The translations under genes were made by a program, and so were the position numbers. The notes below the pieces were generated by a model that saw only the letters and a list, made by a program, of their open reading frames with translations, was not told the DNA's origin and made no database searches. 64,000 nucleotides of DNA from Micromonospora sp. R77 (GTDB taxonomy: Bacteria > Actinomycetota > Actinomycetes > Mycobacteriales > Micromonosporaceae): contig NZ_JALDST010000001.1 in the NCBI RefSeq assembly GCF_022747945.1, positions 1,488,001-1,552,000 of the forward strand, in the 5' to 3' direction. Below are positions 1-10,644 of this stretch, piece after piece; positions within the stretch are counted from its first letter, which is position 1, and each line of letters opens with the position of its first letter.

Positions 1-1114
1 CGGTAGCCGATCACCATGCCCTCCCGGGTCGCGCCGATCGCGTCCAGCACCCCGCACATCGGCAACCCGTCCAGCTCGCGGGCCAGCCAGAGCAGCCCGG
101 CACCCTCCGCGATCACCGGCCGGCCGGTCCGGGCCAGCTCGGCGACGGCGATGCAGAGCCGCCGGTTGGCGGAGAGCTGCTCCGCGTACGACTCGGGGAG
201 CCCGCCGCCGACGACCAGCGCGCGGGTGCCGGCGGGCAGCGCCTCGTCGCGCAGCGGGTCGACGGTGACCACCTCGGCCCCGGCGGCCCGCAGCAACTCG
301 GCGGTCTCCGGGTGGCTGTAGCTGCCACCCGGCCCCCGGCCAGCGCCACCACCGGGCGCTCCCCGGCCGGCGGGCCCCCGGCCGGCGCCGGCGACCACGG
401 CTCGACGGTCAGCTCGGGCGCGGAGCGGGCCAACCCGAGCAGCCGCTCCAGGTCCACCGTGGCGGCCACCGCCTCACCCAGCCGGCGCACCGCCCGGGCC
501 GCCTCGTCGTCGCCCTGCACGACGGGCACCATGCCGTGCCGGCGGGCGGGCAGCACCGGGGGCAGCTCGTGCCGGCGCAGCGCGCCGTAGACCGGCACGC
601 CGATGTCGTCGAGCGCCTCGCGCAGCATGGCCTCGTGCCGGGGCGACGCCACCCGGTTGAGGATCACCCCGCCCAGCCACAACTGCTCGTCGTACGCCCG
701 GAAGCCGTGCACCAGCGCGGCCACCGACTGGCCCATCGCCGCGACGTCCACCATCAGCACGACCGGGCTGCGCAGCGCGGTGGCGATGGCGGCGGTGGAC
801 TCCGTCTCGGGATGCCCGGAGACCGAGTCGTAGAGCCCCATGGTGCCCTGCACCACGGCCAGCCCGGCCCCGGCCGCACCGTGCGCGAAGAGCGGGGCGA
901 TCCGCTCCGGCCCGACCAGCCTCGGGTCGAGGTTGCGCCCGGGACGGCCGGCGGCCAGTCCCAGGTAGGCCGCGTCGACCTGGTCCGGGCCGACCTTGAA
1001 CCCGGCCACGGCGACGCCGGAGTCGGCGACGGCGGCGAGCAGGCCGAGGGCGAGGGCGCTGGTGCCGTGACCGGAGGAGGGGGCGCTCAGCACGACGCGC
1101 GGCAGGACGCTCAT
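1..1114 (-). CDS. cobB: Cobyrinate a,c-diamide synthase-like protein (CobB/CbiA family), 3' end beyond window, frameshifted
   Basis: The family amidates the a and c side chains of cobyrinic acid in cobalamin synthesis. The N-terminal ATPase half and C-terminal glutaminase half are both recognisable, but key residues differ. The P-loop reads SSGHGTSALA, with no Lys where GKT is expected, and the usual Cys of the AECGG motif is Gly (AEGAGLLWL, about 70-110). The start at 1114 sits 6 nt after GAGGAG; an ATG at 1117 is the alternative. Near 330 the reading frame shifts by one base: GGSYSHPET continues in another frame from VVALAGG. Adding one C to the G/C run restores it. The C-terminus lies outside the window. 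Its job may differ from canonical CobB. Confidence 0.8.
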
Positions 1115-1288
1115 CATCGACTCCTCGCAGGGGACGGGACGGAGGCGGTGGGGTGGTGCGGCGGCGGACCCGCGCCCGGCGTTCCGCCCGCGTGACCATA
1201 CCCGGCCCGCCCGAGCGGCGCGGCCGCCGAACAGCCGGATCCGGCCCCGCGCAGGTCGGCGCGGTCGCGGCGCGGGTAGCCTCGACGC

Positions 1289-2113
1289 GTGTACCGGTTC
1301 CTGCTGACCCCACGCTGGCTGGGCTGGCTCGCGCTGACCCTGGTCGCCGCGGCGGTGATGGTCTTCCTCGGCAACTGGCAGCTGGACCGCTACCGGGGCC
1401 GGACGGCGGTCAACGAGCGGATCGACGCCGGCGCGACGATGGCGCCCGCCCCGCTGCACGACGCGCTGCCCGCGCCCACCGGAGGCCCCGGCACCGCCGG
1501 CCCGGCCCCCGCCGACGACCGCACCTGGACCCGGGTGACCGTCACCGGCCGTTACGACCCGGCCAACCTGGTGCTGGTCCGGGGCCGGACGGTCGACAAC
1601 ACCGTCGGCTTCGAGGTGCTGACCCCGCTGCTCCTCGCCGACGGCACGGCCGTGCTGGTGGACCGCGGCTGGATCCCGCCGGCCCCGGGCGCCGGCGCGA
1701 CCACCCAACCGCAGGTGCCCCCCGCGCCCGGTGGGGACGTGACCGTCACCGGTCGGGTGGTGTCGAGCGAGAGCGGCGGCGGCGCGGTGGCGCGCCGCGA
1801 CGGCAAGCTGGAGACCCGACGCATCGCCGTCCCCCGGCTCGCGAAGGAACTGCCCTACCCCGTCCATGGCGGGTACGTCCTGCTCGACCACCAGACCCCG
1901 GCCGCCGATCCGGTGTTCCAGGCGGTGCCGATCGGGCACACCAACAACTGGCAGAACTTCGGGTACGTGGTCCAGTGGTGGCTCTTCGCCGGGATGAGCC
2001 TGGTCGGCTACGGCTGGGTCGCCCGCCGGGAGGCACGCCGTGCGGCCGGCCTCGACCTGCCCCGCCGGCCCGTCGACCGGGCCGCCGAGCCGACGCCCAG
2101 CGTCTCCGGCTGA
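1289..2113 (+). CDS. SURF1 family cytochrome c oxidase assembly protein
   Basis: This 274-residue protein has the actinobacterial SURF1 layout. It starts YRFLLTPRWLG, followed by a first membrane helix (about residues 10-28), an extracytoplasmic central domain and a second helix near residues 230-248. The GNWQLDR segment after helix 1 and WWLFAGMSLVGYGWVARR near the end are typical. SURF1 proteins help assemble the haem-copper terminal oxidase. The start is GTG at 1289. The gene stands alone, divergent from the cobB-like gene with about 170 bp between them. Confidence 0.85.
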   Translation: MYRFLLTPRWLGWLALTLVAAAVMVFLGNWQLDRYRGRTAVNERIDAGATMAPAPLHDALPAPTGGPGTAGPAPADDRTWTRVTVTGRYDPANLVLVRGRTVDNTVGFEVLTPLLLADGTAVLVDRGWIPPAPGAGATTQPQVPPAPGGDVTVTGRVVSSESGGGAVARRDGKLETRRIAVPRLAKELPYPVHGGYVLLDHQTPAADPVFQAVPIGHTNNWQNFGYVVQWWLFAGMSLVGYGWVARREARRAAGLDLPRRPVDRAAEPTPSVSG

Positions 2114-2212
2114 GCCGGATCCGGCGGTCCGGAACCGGACAGCCGGTGGCTCCCCGGACAGGACGGGACGTTGTAGTGTGCGCTGAATGATCACCCACCG
2201 TGGGGGGTCGCG

Positions 2213-3151
<939 letters not shown>

Positions 3152-3155
3152 GGGC

Positions 3156-3187
3156 CCCGCCGGGGGCGTACGCCGCCCCTCGGCGGG
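3156..3187. terminator. Bidirectional terminator-like hairpin
   Basis: CCCGCCG (3156-3162) pairs with CGGCGGG (3181-3187), and GGGG (3163-3166) pairs with CCCC (3176-3179), around a self-complementary GCGTACGC. It fills the gap between convergent genes and has no T-run. Confidence 0.6.
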
Positions 3188-4780
3188 TCAGCCGGTGACC
3201 CGGCCGGCGTGGATGGCGCGTACGGCGTCGATGGTGTCGGCCTCGGCCGCGCTCTTGTCGTCGCGGTAGCGCACCACCCGGGCGAAGCGCAGCGCCATCC
3301 CGCCCGGGTAGCGGCTGCTGGTCTGCACCCCGTCGAACGCGATCTCGACGACCTGCTCGGGTCGGACCCGGACCACCCAGTCGCCCCTCTCCACCGCCAG
3401 GTCGAGGAAGCGTTGCGTCTGCCACCGCAGCAGCTCGTCGGTGAGTCCCTTGAAGGTCTTGCCGAGCATGACGAAGTCGCCGGTGCGCGGGTCGCGGGCG
3501 CCCAGATGCAGGTTGGACAGCCAGCCCTGTCGCCGGCCGCTGCCCCACTCCACGGCCAGCACCACCAGGTCGAGGGTGTGCCTCGGCTTGACCTTGACCC
3601 AGGCGGAACCGCGCCGACCGGCCTCGTAGGGCGCGGCCGGGTCCTTGACCACCACGCCTTCCTGGCCGGCGTCGACGGCGGCGGCGAACGCCGCGCCGGC
3701 CTGCTCCGGCCCGTCGACCTCCAGCCGGCCGACCAGCAGCGCCGGGTCGACCACGCGGGCCAGGGCGGACCACCGCTCGTGGCCGGGCAGGTCGATCAGG
3801 TCCACGCCGTCGAGGTGCAGCAGGTCGAAGAAGTACGGCGTCAGCACCGTTTCGTGGCCGCTGTCGGCGGCGGCCAGCACGGCCGGGGCGGCACTGTCGG
3901 GACCGGTGCTGCTCGGGGTGGTGCGCCGGGCGGCCCGGCTGGAGGTCTGCTGGAACGGCAGTGGCCGGCCGGTGGCGTCCAGCCCGATCGCCTCGCCGTC
4001 GAGCACCAACTCCCGGGCGGGCAGGGCCCGGACGGCGGCGACCACCTCGGGCAGCCGGGTGGTGACGTCGTCCAGGCTGCGGGTGAAGACGGCGATGTCC
4101 CGGCCGGAGCGGTGCACCTGGATGCGGATCCCGTCGAGCTTCACGTCGACCACCGCCGGCACCCCGGTGGCGGTGAGCGCCTCGTCGACCGAGGGGGCGC
4201 TCTGCGCCAGCATCGGGGCGAGGGGGCGGCCCACCTGGAGCCCGAACCGGGCCAGTGCGTCGGCGCCCCCGGCGAGCGCGGCGACCGCGACGGCCCGCAG
4301 GTCACCGGCGAGCAGCAGCGCCCGGCGGACGGCGGTGACGGGCACCTCGGCGGCCCGGGCGACCGCGTCGGCGAGCAGCCCGGCCTGGGCACCCTGGCGC
4401 AGTTCACCGCTGAAGAGGCCGACCAGCAGACGTTGCTCCTCGGCGGTGGCCCGGGCGAAGAGGCGGCCGAGCAACTCCCGGCGCCGGGCCTGGGAGCCGG
4501 TGCCACGGACGGCCGCCAGCTCGTCGATCGCGGCGTCCACGCCGGCCACGGTCAGCGTCGGCTCGGCGGCCGGCGGGGGCAGGTCGCGCAGGGCCGCCCA
4601 GCCCACCCCGGTCTGGCGTTGACGCAGCTCACCGGCGAGATAGCCGGCGCCGGCCGGCACCTCGGACGGGTCGAGCGCCCGGAGGGCGGCGGCGAGCAGC
4701 TCCACCTTGGCCCGCCGGCCGCTGGTGGCGCCCACCGCGGCGGAGGTCGCCGCCAGGTCGAGGAACCGCACGGCTCCCAT
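3188..4780 (-). CDS. ligB: ATP-dependent DNA ligase (LigB type)
   Basis: The 530-residue protein has an N-terminal helical DNA-binding domain, a nucleotidyltransferase core and an OB fold. The adenylation motif [10 protein letters not shown], with its Lys near residue 212, is followed by TRSLDDVT (motif Ia), LDGEAIGLD (motif III region), EGVVVKDP (motif IV) and WVKVKP (motif V). It seals nicks using ATP and resembles mycobacterial LigB in order and length. I chose the ATG at 4780 because GGAGG lies about 10 nt upstream and the homologous N-terminus ([12 protein letters not shown]) begins there. It ends tail-to-tail with the preceding gene. Confidence 0.9.
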   Translation of the reverse strand: MGAVRFLDLAATSAAVGATSGRRAKVELLAAALRALDPSEVPAGAGYLAGELRQRQTGVGWAALRDLPPPAAEPTLTVAGVDAAIDELAAVRGTGSQARRRELLGRLFARATAEEQRLLVGLFSGELRQGAQAGLLADAVARAAEVPVTAVRRALLLAGDLRAVAVAALAGGADALARFGLQVGRPLAPMLAQSAPSVDEALTATGVPAVVDVKLDGIRIQVHRSGRDIAVFTRSLDDVTTRLPEVVAAVRALPARELVLDGEAIGLDATGRPLPFQQTSSRAARRTTPSSTGPDSAAPAVLAAADSGHETVLTPYFFDLLHLDGVDLIDLPGHERWSALARVVDPALLVGRLEVDGPEQAGAAFAAAVDAGQEGVVVKDPAAPYEAGRRGSAWVKVKPRHTLDLVVLAVEWGSGRRQGWLSNLHLGARDPRTGDFVMLGKTFKGLTDELLRWQTQRFLDLAVERGDWVVRVRPEQVVEIAFDGVQTSSRYPGGMALRFARVVRYRDDKSAAEADTIDAVRAIHAGRVTG

Positions 4781-4995
4781 CCTGCCAGCCACCTCCGACA
4801 CGGCGGGGCGTTCCGACCGGGCGACGGGTCCCGAGCGCCGCCCGATCGGATCACCTGCCGGACGCCGCACCCCCGATCACCGACCGACGGCCGTCCCCCC
4901 GGACCGCCGGCCGCCGATCGAGAGCCGCCGATCGAGGGCCGCACCCGATCGCCCGGCCACGGCCGCACCCGGGACGGCGAGAAGGCCGGTCCCGG

Positions 4996-5202
4996 TCAGG
5001 CCGAGACCGGCTCCTCGATCCGCAGGCCGCGGGCGCGCACCTCGTCGGCGACCCGGGTGAGCAGGGCGTCGAGCGAGACCAGCGCCGCGGAGAGCTCGCC
5101 GAGCTGTTCCTTGAGGGTGTCCTCGGGCCACGCGGAGACGTCGACGTCCCCCAGAGCACTGACGGCGGCTTCGAGCCGCGACATCTCGTCGTTCGTACGC
5201 AT
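4996..5202 (-). CDS. Small helical protein resembling the N-terminus of 13E12/DUF222 proteins
   Basis: This 68-residue product is predicted almost wholly helical and is rich in Leu, Ala and Glu (LEAAVSALG, LGELSAALVSLDALL). The pattern recalls the N-terminal helices of DUF222/13E12 HNH proteins, but there is no HNH part, so it is either a stand-alone helical protein or a remnant. An internal ATG at 5184 is an alternative start. No clear Shine-Dalgarno sequence precedes 5202. The function is unknown. Confidence 0.55.
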   Translation of the reverse strand: MRTNDEMSRLEAAVSALGDVDVSAWPEDTLKEQLGELSAALVSLDALLTRVADEVRARGLRIEEPVSA

Positions 5203-5279
5203 GTTCGAAAGGCTATAACAGCCCCGCGCCCGACACACCGCAAACTCCGACATCGACTGCGAAGTTACGGTTCCGACAC

Positions 5280-6656
5280 CTAACTCCGGTTCGCCCCCAC
5301 CTCGGCGACCTTGGCCAGCAGCAGCGCCTCGGCCACGCAGACCCGGGCGAACTCCCCCAGGTGCAGGCTCTCGTTCGGGCCGTGCGCCCGGGCGTGCGGG
5401 TCCTCCACCCCGGTCACCAGGATCGCGGCCTGCGGGAACATCTCCTGGAAGGTGGCGATGAACGGGATCGAGCCGCCGACGCCGATGTCCACCGGGTCGG
5501 TGCCGTCCCAGGCACCCTTGAAGGCGGCCCGGGCCGCGTCGAACATCGGCCCGGTGGCGTCGATGACGCACGGGTCGCCGTCCTGTTCGAGGGTGACCGT
5601 GACCCGGGCGCCCCACGGCGTGTGCTTCTCCAGGTGCGCCTGGATCGCCTCGTACGCCTTCTTCGGGTCGTCGCCCGGCGCCAGCCGTACGTTCAACTTG
5701 GCCTTGGCCGACGGGACCAGCGCGTTCGGCGCCTCGCCGGTGGCCGGCGCGTCGATGCCGAGCACCGCGACGGCGGGCTTGGTCCAGAGCCGGTCGGTGA
5801 TCCGCCCGGTGCCGAAGAGCTGCACCCCGTCGACCAGGCCGGCCTCGGCGCGGAACCGGTCCTCCGGGTAGTCGACGCTGGCGCCCTCCCGACCGACCAG
5901 TCCGTCGACGGCCACGTCACCGGCGTCGTCGTGCAGGGTGGCCAGCAGCCGGACCAGCGCGGTCAGCGCGTCCGGGACGGCCCCGCCGAACATGCCGCTG
6001 TGCACCGCGTGCTCCAGGGTGCGGACCTCGACGAAGCAGTTGACGATGCCGCGCAGCGAGGTGGTCAGCGCGGGTACGCCGATGTCCCAGTTGCCGGAGT
6101 CGGCGATCACGATGACGTCGGCGGCCAGCTCATCACGGTGCTCCTCCAGCAGCTGCTCCAGCGAGGCGGAGCCGTACTCCTCCTCGCCCTCGACGAAGAG
6201 GACGACACCGACCGGGAGCCGGTCGCCGAACGCGCGCAGCGCCGCGATGTGCGCCATCACGCCGGCCTTGTCGTCGGCGGCGCCGCGCGCGTAGAGGCGG
6301 CCGTCCCGCTCGACCGGCTCGAACGGGTCGGACTCCCAGAGCGCCCGGTCGCCGACCGGCTGCACGTCGTGGTGGGCGTAGAGCAGCACGGTGGGCGCGC
6401 CGGGCGGAGCGGCCTTCGTCCCGATCACGGCCGGCTGCCCGAAGGAGCGCACGATCCGCACGTCGAGGTCGCAGCCGCGCAGCAGCTCGGCCACCGCCTC
6501 GGCGGAACGCTCCACGTGCGAGTGGTCGAAGCCCTCGAAGGCGATACCCGGGATGCGGACGAGGCGTTCGAGGTCGGCACGGACTCCGGGCAGTTCACGC
6601 GCTACGGCGGCCCGTACCTCGGACTCGGACATGATCGGTGAGGTCATGACCGGCAT
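5280..6656 (-). CDS. M20 family dipeptidase
   Basis: A 458-residue zinc peptidase of the M20A/dipeptidase group. Metal-binding motifs are YAHHDVQP (residues 93-100), GAADDKAG (about 125-132) and EGEEEYGS (156-163), whose Glu pair holds the catalytic base. The lid-domain segment containing HSGMFGG supplies the His used by the dimerised family. It is expected to act in the cytoplasm on dipeptides or small peptides. Starts at 6656, 6647 and 6632 are all possible, and none has a strong Shine-Dalgarno sequence. It lies 12 bp beyond the 3' end of the kinase-like gene upstream, so the two may be cotranscribed. Confidence 0.9.
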   Translation of the reverse strand: MPVMTSPIMSESEVRAAVARELPGVRADLERLVRIPGIAFEGFDHSHVERSAEAVAELLRGCDLDVRIVRSFGQPAVIGTKAAPPGAPTVLLYAHHDVQPVGDRALWESDPFEPVERDGRLYARGAADDKAGVMAHIAALRAFGDRLPVGVVLFVEGEEEYGSASLEQLLEEHRDELAADVIVIADSGNWDIGVPALTTSLRGIVNCFVEVRTLEHAVHSGMFGGAVPDALTALVRLLATLHDDAGDVAVDGLVGREGASVDYPEDRFRAEAGLVDGVQLFGTGRITDRLWTKPAVAVLGIDAPATGEAPNALVPSAKAKLNVRLAPGDDPKKAYEAIQAHLEKHTPWGARVTVTLEQDGDPCVIDATGPMFDAARAAFKGAWDGTDPVDIGVGGSIPFIATFQEMFPQAAILVTGVEDPHARAHGPNESLHLGEFARVCVAEALLLAKVAEVGANRS

Positions 6657-6668
6657 CGTATGCCGGCC

Positions 6669-7343
6669 TTACCTGAGGGCACCGCCCGCGCCCGTCGGGC
6701 CGGACCCGGCGGGCGCCGGCCGGGGCCGGCGGAGGTAGTAGCTGGTGGGGTCGTGGGGCAGGGCGGGAGCGCCGTCGACCACCAGGTCCGCCGCCGCCTC
6801 GGTGCCGTCGGCGGCGAAGTGCGCGCGTTCCCCGGCGTGCCAACGGCGCAGCTCCGGCAGGATCTCCGCCCCGTCCCGGGCGACCGCACGGGACAGCCGC
6901 AGCGCCGCCGGCGCGGTCACGAAGACCGACAGGGTCAGCTCCGGGCGGGCCGCCGCCCGGGCGCTGCTCACCCCCTCGACGACGAGCACCGGTCCCACCG
7001 GCACCGGCACCGGCCGGTCCAGGAAGCGCCGCCGCACCCAGCTGTAGCGGCGGTAGGCGCCCGGCCGACCGGCCCGCACCGGCGCCAGCACCCACTCCTG
7101 CAATCGGGGCCAGAAGGTGAGCTGGTCGTCCCAGCCGTCCAGCAGGTCGTCGGTGTGGACCACGGGCGGCCGGACGCCGCCGGGCAGGGCGGCGAGCGCG
7201 TCCGCGAGGCGCGTCGCGAAGACGCTCTTCCCCGCGCCGCTCGGTCCGTCGACCGCCACCAGTCGGGTACGCCCCAACCGCGCCGGCCCGGCCAGCACCC
7301 GCCGGGCCAGCCCGGCGTACGCCTCGACCACCGTCACCGTCAC
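6669..7343 (-). CDS. Uridine kinase-like P-loop NTPase
   Basis: The 224-residue protein carries Walker A GPSGAGKS (33-40) and a substrate-side HTDDLLDGWDD motif like the uridine kinase/phosphoribulokinase superfamily. LVVEGVSS serves as the Walker B-like strand. The C-terminus is Pro/Gly-rich. Members of this actinobacterial group are annotated as uridine kinases by similarity, but the nucleoside substrate is not proven. The start is ATG 7343. The gene sits just upstream of the M20 peptidase on the same strand. Confidence 0.75.
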   Translation of the reverse strand: MTVTVVEAYAGLARRVLAGPARLGRTRLVAVDGPSGAGKSVFATRLADALAALPGGVRPPVVHTDDLLDGWDDQLTFWPRLQEWVLAPVRAGRPGAYRRYSWVRRRFLDRPVPVPVGPVLVVEGVSSARAAARPELTLSVFVTAPAALRLSRAVARDGAEILPELRRWHAGERAHFAADGTEAAADLVVDGAPALPHDPTSYYLRRPRPAPAGSGPTGAGGALR

Positions 7344-7491
7344 CCGCCCGACGCTAGCGCCCTGCCGGCGCGGCCTGCCCGGCCCTACCGGCGGGTCCGT
7401 CCCCCGTCGGCGGGATCCTGCAGGGCAGCCGGGCGTTCGCCGGGCGGACCGGGGGCGCCACCGGCATCATCGGGGAGTGCTGCATGACGTG

Positions 7492-7893
7492 ATGAGTCCG
7501 GGCGTGGACGCCCTGCTGGAACAGGCCCGGGCCGGGCTGCGCCGGCTCACCCCGCAGGAGACCGTCGAGGCGGTCCGCGCCGGTGCGCTGCTGGTCGACA
7601 CGCGGACCGAGGTGCAGCGCCGCGAGCAGGGCGAGCTGCCCGGGGCGATCGTGATCGACCGGACCGTGCTGGAGTGGCGGCTCGACCCGGCGTGCGCCTG
7701 GCGGATCCCGGAGGCCACCGGCTACGACCGGGAGATCGTCGTGGTGTGCCGACACGGCTTCAGCTCCAGCCTGGCGGCGGCCAGCCTCCAGGTGCTCGGC
7801 CTGCGCCGGGCCACCGACATGATCGGCGGCGTGCAGGCCTGGCGGGAGGCGGGACTGCCGATGTCCGACCGCCCGGCCGACGTCCGCCTCTGA
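7492..7893 (+). CDS. Rhodanese-like domain protein
   Basis: A single rhodanese domain of 133 residues. The active-site loop CRHGFSSS has its Cys near residue 86, and LVDTRTEVQRREQGELPGA is the typical CH2A-like start (aspartate of VDTR). The retained Cys implies sulfurtransferase or persulfide chemistry. GGGGAG at 7472-7477 could also serve an in-frame GTG at 7489. The gene stands alone between the kinase-like gene and cobQ. Confidence 0.8.
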   Translation: MSPGVDALLEQARAGLRRLTPQETVEAVRAGALLVDTRTEVQRREQGELPGAIVIDRTVLEWRLDPACAWRIPEATGYDREIVVVCRHGFSSSLAAASLQVLGLRRATDMIGGVQAWREAGLPMSDRPADVRL

Positions 7894-7977
7894 CCGCTGC
7901 TCCATCCCACCCACCGGACTGACCGCCGGCCGGCACGGCCCACCGGGCGAATCAGCCGGGCGAATCAGCCGGGCGGC

Positions 7978-9531
7978 TCATTCGGGCGGCGGCAGTGGGG
8001 GTGCGCCGGGCGGGACGAACGGGAGGTCGGCGGGCGGGCCGGACTCGATCAGGCGCCAGAGGGCGTCCGTGTCCAGGTGCTCCTCGACCAGGTCACCGAG
8101 CAGGTCGAGGGTGCGCTCCCGGGCGGCGGCGAAGGAGGTGTCCGGGGCGACCCGGAAGCCGCGCCGGCCGGCCAGTCGGGCGACCTCGGTGAGGAAGCGC
8201 CTGCGGAACTCGTCGGACTCGAAGGCGCCGTGCCAGTGGGTGCCGTGCACCGCGCCGAGCCGTGCGCCCTCGCCGGTGCCGTCGACGTAGCGCAGCAGCG
8301 GCGGCAGGGCCGGGTCGGCGGTGGAGACGTACCCGTGGTGGATCTCGTAGCCGTCGACCGGGACGTCGCCGGCTGCCGTGCCGGTGGACCGCCGGACGGT
8401 CTTGCGCGGGTCGAAGGTGATCTCGACGGGGAGCAGCCCCAGACCGGGGACGCTGCCCTGCCGGCTCTCCACCGGGTCGTGGATCGCCCGGCCGAGCATC
8501 TGGAAGCCACCGCAGATGCCGAGCAGCGGCTTCCCGGCGGCGGCGTGCCGGGCGACGGCGTCGGCGAGGCCGGTCTCGCGCAGCCAGGCCAGGTCGGCCA
8601 CGGTCGACTTGGTGCCGGGGAGCACCACCAGGTCGGCGGCGGCCAGTTCGGCGGGTTCGACGGTCAGCCTGACCCGGACGCCCGGTTCGGTGGCCAGGGC
8701 TTCGACGTCGGTGGCGTTGCTGATCCGGGGCAGCCGGACCACGGCCACGTCCAGCCACTCGGTCCCGTACGGCCCGGCCGGCCGGCCCAGCACCCGGCCG
8801 TAGGCGAGCGAGTCCTCGGCGTCCAGCCACAGGTCCAGCGCCCAGGGCAGCACCCCGTACGTCGGCCGGCCGGTGACCTGGTGCAGCATGTCCAGCCCCG
8901 GCCGGAGCAGTCCCAGGTCGCCCCGGAACTTGTTGATCACGAAGCCGGCGACCAGCGCCTGGTCGGCCGGGTCGAGCAGCGCGACCGTGCCGAACATGGC
9001 CGCGAAGACACCGCCCCGGTCGATGTCACCGACCACGATCGTGGGCAGCCGGGCGTGCCGGGCCAGCCCCATGTTGACGTAGTCCCCGGCGCGCAGGTTG
9101 ATCTCGGCCGGGCTGCCGGCCCCCTCGCAGATCACCACGTCGTACGCGGCCCGCAGCTCGGCGAGCGCGGCGTGGGCGGTCTCGGCGAGGCGGGGCCGCA
9201 GGGTGCGGAAGTTGCCGGCGGTGACCGTGTCGACGGCCTCGCCGAGCAGCACCACCTGGCTGGAGTGGTCGCTGCCCGGCTTGAGCAGCACCGGGTTGAA
9301 GCGCAGGTCGGGCGCGAGCCCGCAGGCGGCGGCCTGCATCGCCTGGGCCCGGCCGAGTTCGCCGCCCCGCCCGTCGGGGCCGACCACCACGGCCGAGTTG
9401 TTGGACATGTTCTGCGCCTTGAACGGGGCCACCCGGACACCCTTGCGGCGCAGCCAGCGGCAGATCCCGGCGGTGAGCACGCTCTTGCCGGCGTCGGAGG
9501 TGGTCCCGGCGACCAGCAGTCCGCCGCTCAC
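7978..9531 (-). CDS. cobQ: Cobyric acid synthase
   Basis: The 517-residue enzyme amidates side chains b, d, e and g of adenosylcobyrinic diamide using glutamine and ATP. The N-terminal ATPase motif is [10 protein letters not shown] (8-17), followed by [12 protein letters not shown]. The class I glutaminase domain has its nucleophile in [12 protein letters not shown] (Cys near 338) and the catalytic His in HWHGAFES (about 432). Unlike the cobB-like gene at the left edge, all catalytic residues are present. The start is GTG at 9531, overlapping the cbiB stop as GTGA, so translation is coupled. Confidence 0.95.
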   Translation of the reverse strand: MSGGLLVAGTTSDAGKSVLTAGICRWLRRKGVRVAPFKAQNMSNNSAVVVGPDGRGGELGRAQAMQAAACGLAPDLRFNPVLLKPGSDHSSQVVLLGEAVDTVTAGNFRTLRPRLAETAHAALAELRAAYDVVICEGAGSPAEINLRAGDYVNMGLARHARLPTIVVGDIDRGGVFAAMFGTVALLDPADQALVAGFVINKFRGDLGLLRPGLDMLHQVTGRPTYGVLPWALDLWLDAEDSLAYGRVLGRPAGPYGTEWLDVAVVRLPRISNATDVEALATEPGVRVRLTVEPAELAAADLVVLPGTKSTVADLAWLRETGLADAVARHAAAGKPLLGICGGFQMLGRAIHDPVESRQGSVPGLGLLPVEITFDPRKTVRRSTGTAAGDVPVDGYEIHHGYVSTADPALPPLLRYVDGTGEGARLGAVHGTHWHGAFESDEFRRRFLTEVARLAGRRGFRVAPDTSFAAARERTLDLLGDLVEEHLDTDALWRLIESGPPADLPFVPPGAPPLPPPE

Positions 9532-10550
9532 CGACCACTCCCCCGCACCGTCCCGGCCGCCTGCCGTACGCCGCGCAGGCCGGCCCGCCCGAGCGCGCCC
9601 ACCAGCCGGCCCACGGTGAGCGGGTAGGCCGCCGCGATCCCGAGCGCGGCGAGCCCGACCGCACCGGAGATCCGGGCGGCCCGCTTGAGGTGCCGCCCCT
9701 CGGGGCGCGGCCCGTCACCGAGGAAGGGCCGCACCTCGGCCCGGCCGAAGTAGACGTTGCGCCCACCGAGCCGGACACCGAGCGCACCGGCCATCGCCGC
9801 CTCGCACTGCCCGGCGTTGGGGCTGGGATGGTCGTTGCGGTCCCGCCGCCACACCCGCCAGGCGCGCTGCCGGTCGCCGTGCGCGACGGGCGCGACGGCG
9901 ATGGTGAGCAGCCCGGTCAGCCGGGCGGGCAGCAGGTTGAGCAGGTCGTCGAGGCGCGCGGCCGGGGTGCCGAACCGGGCGTACCGGGGTGAACGGTGGC
10001 CCACCATGGCGTCGAGGGTGTTCGCCGCCCGGTAGCCGAGCAGGCCGGGCAGCCCGGCGACCGCGCCCCACACCAGCGGGGCGACGACCGCGTCGGAGGT
10101 GTTCTCGGCGACCGACTCGACGGTGGCCCGGGCCAGCTCGGGCTCGTCCAGCGTCGACGGGTCCCGGCCGCAGAGGTGGCCGAGCCGGCGTCGGGCGGCG
10201 GGCAGGTCACCCGCGCGCAACGCCCGGCCCATCACCCGGGACTCCCGGCGCAGGGTACGGCCGCCGAGCACCGTCCAGGTGCCGGCCGCCACGAGTGCCG
10301 CCCGGGCCACCGGCCGGTCGCGGGTGGCGCGGCTGGCGGCGACGCCGAGCAGCACGGGCGTGCCGACCGCCAGCGCGGTGAAGAGGGTGCCGGCTGCCCG
10401 GTCGGGCCGGTGCACGCGTCGCTCCAACGCGCCGGCCGCCCGGCCGAAGCCGGCCACCGGGTGCCACCTGCGGGGGTCACCGAGCAGCGAGTCCAGGGCG
10501 TATCCCGCCACCAGTCCCGCCGCGTCCGCCACCGCGGTCGTCTGCCGCAC
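9528..10550 (-). CDS. cbiB: Adenosylcobinamide-phosphate synthase
   Basis: This 340-residue integral membrane protein (CbiB/CobD family) attaches aminopropanol to adenosylcobyric acid. Family signatures are [16 protein letters not shown] near the N-terminus, [18 protein letters not shown] in the middle, and [25 protein letters not shown] (read in two pieces, [10 protein letters not shown] and [10 protein letters not shown]). Several hydrophobic helices are present. The GTG at 10550 was chosen because GGAGG lies 9 nt upstream. It is the first gene of a cbiB-cobQ unit. Confidence 0.92.
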   Translation of the reverse strand: MRQTTAVADAAGLVAGYALDSLLGDPRRWHPVAGFGRAAGALERRVHRPDRAAGTLFTALAVGTPVLLGVAASRATRDRPVARAALVAAGTWTVLGGRTLRRESRVMGRALRAGDLPAARRRLGHLCGRDPSTLDEPELARATVESVAENTSDAVVAPLVWGAVAGLPGLLGYRAANTLDAMVGHRSPRYARFGTPAARLDDLLNLLPARLTGLLTIAVAPVAHGDRQRAWRVWRRDRNDHPSPNAGQCEAAMAGALGVRLGGRNVYFGRAEVRPFLGDGPRPEGRHLKRAARISGAVGLAALGIAAAYPLTVGRLVGALGRAGLRGVRQAAGTVRGSGR

Positions 10551-10586
10551 CCGGCACCACCTCCGGCCGGCCAGCCTAGTCGTACG

Positions 10587-10618
10587 GCGGGGTGGCCACG
10601 TCCGCGTCGCCACCCCGC
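10587..10618. terminator. Hairpin after ssb and before cbiB
   Basis: GCGGGGTGGC (10587-10596) pairs perfectly with GCCACCCCGC (10609-10618) across a 12-nt loop. It lies just after the SSB stop and upstream of cbiB, consistent with a factor-independent terminator lacking a U-tract. Confidence 0.5.
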
Positions 10619-10644
10619 TCCCCCGTGCACGACCCGCGTCGATC

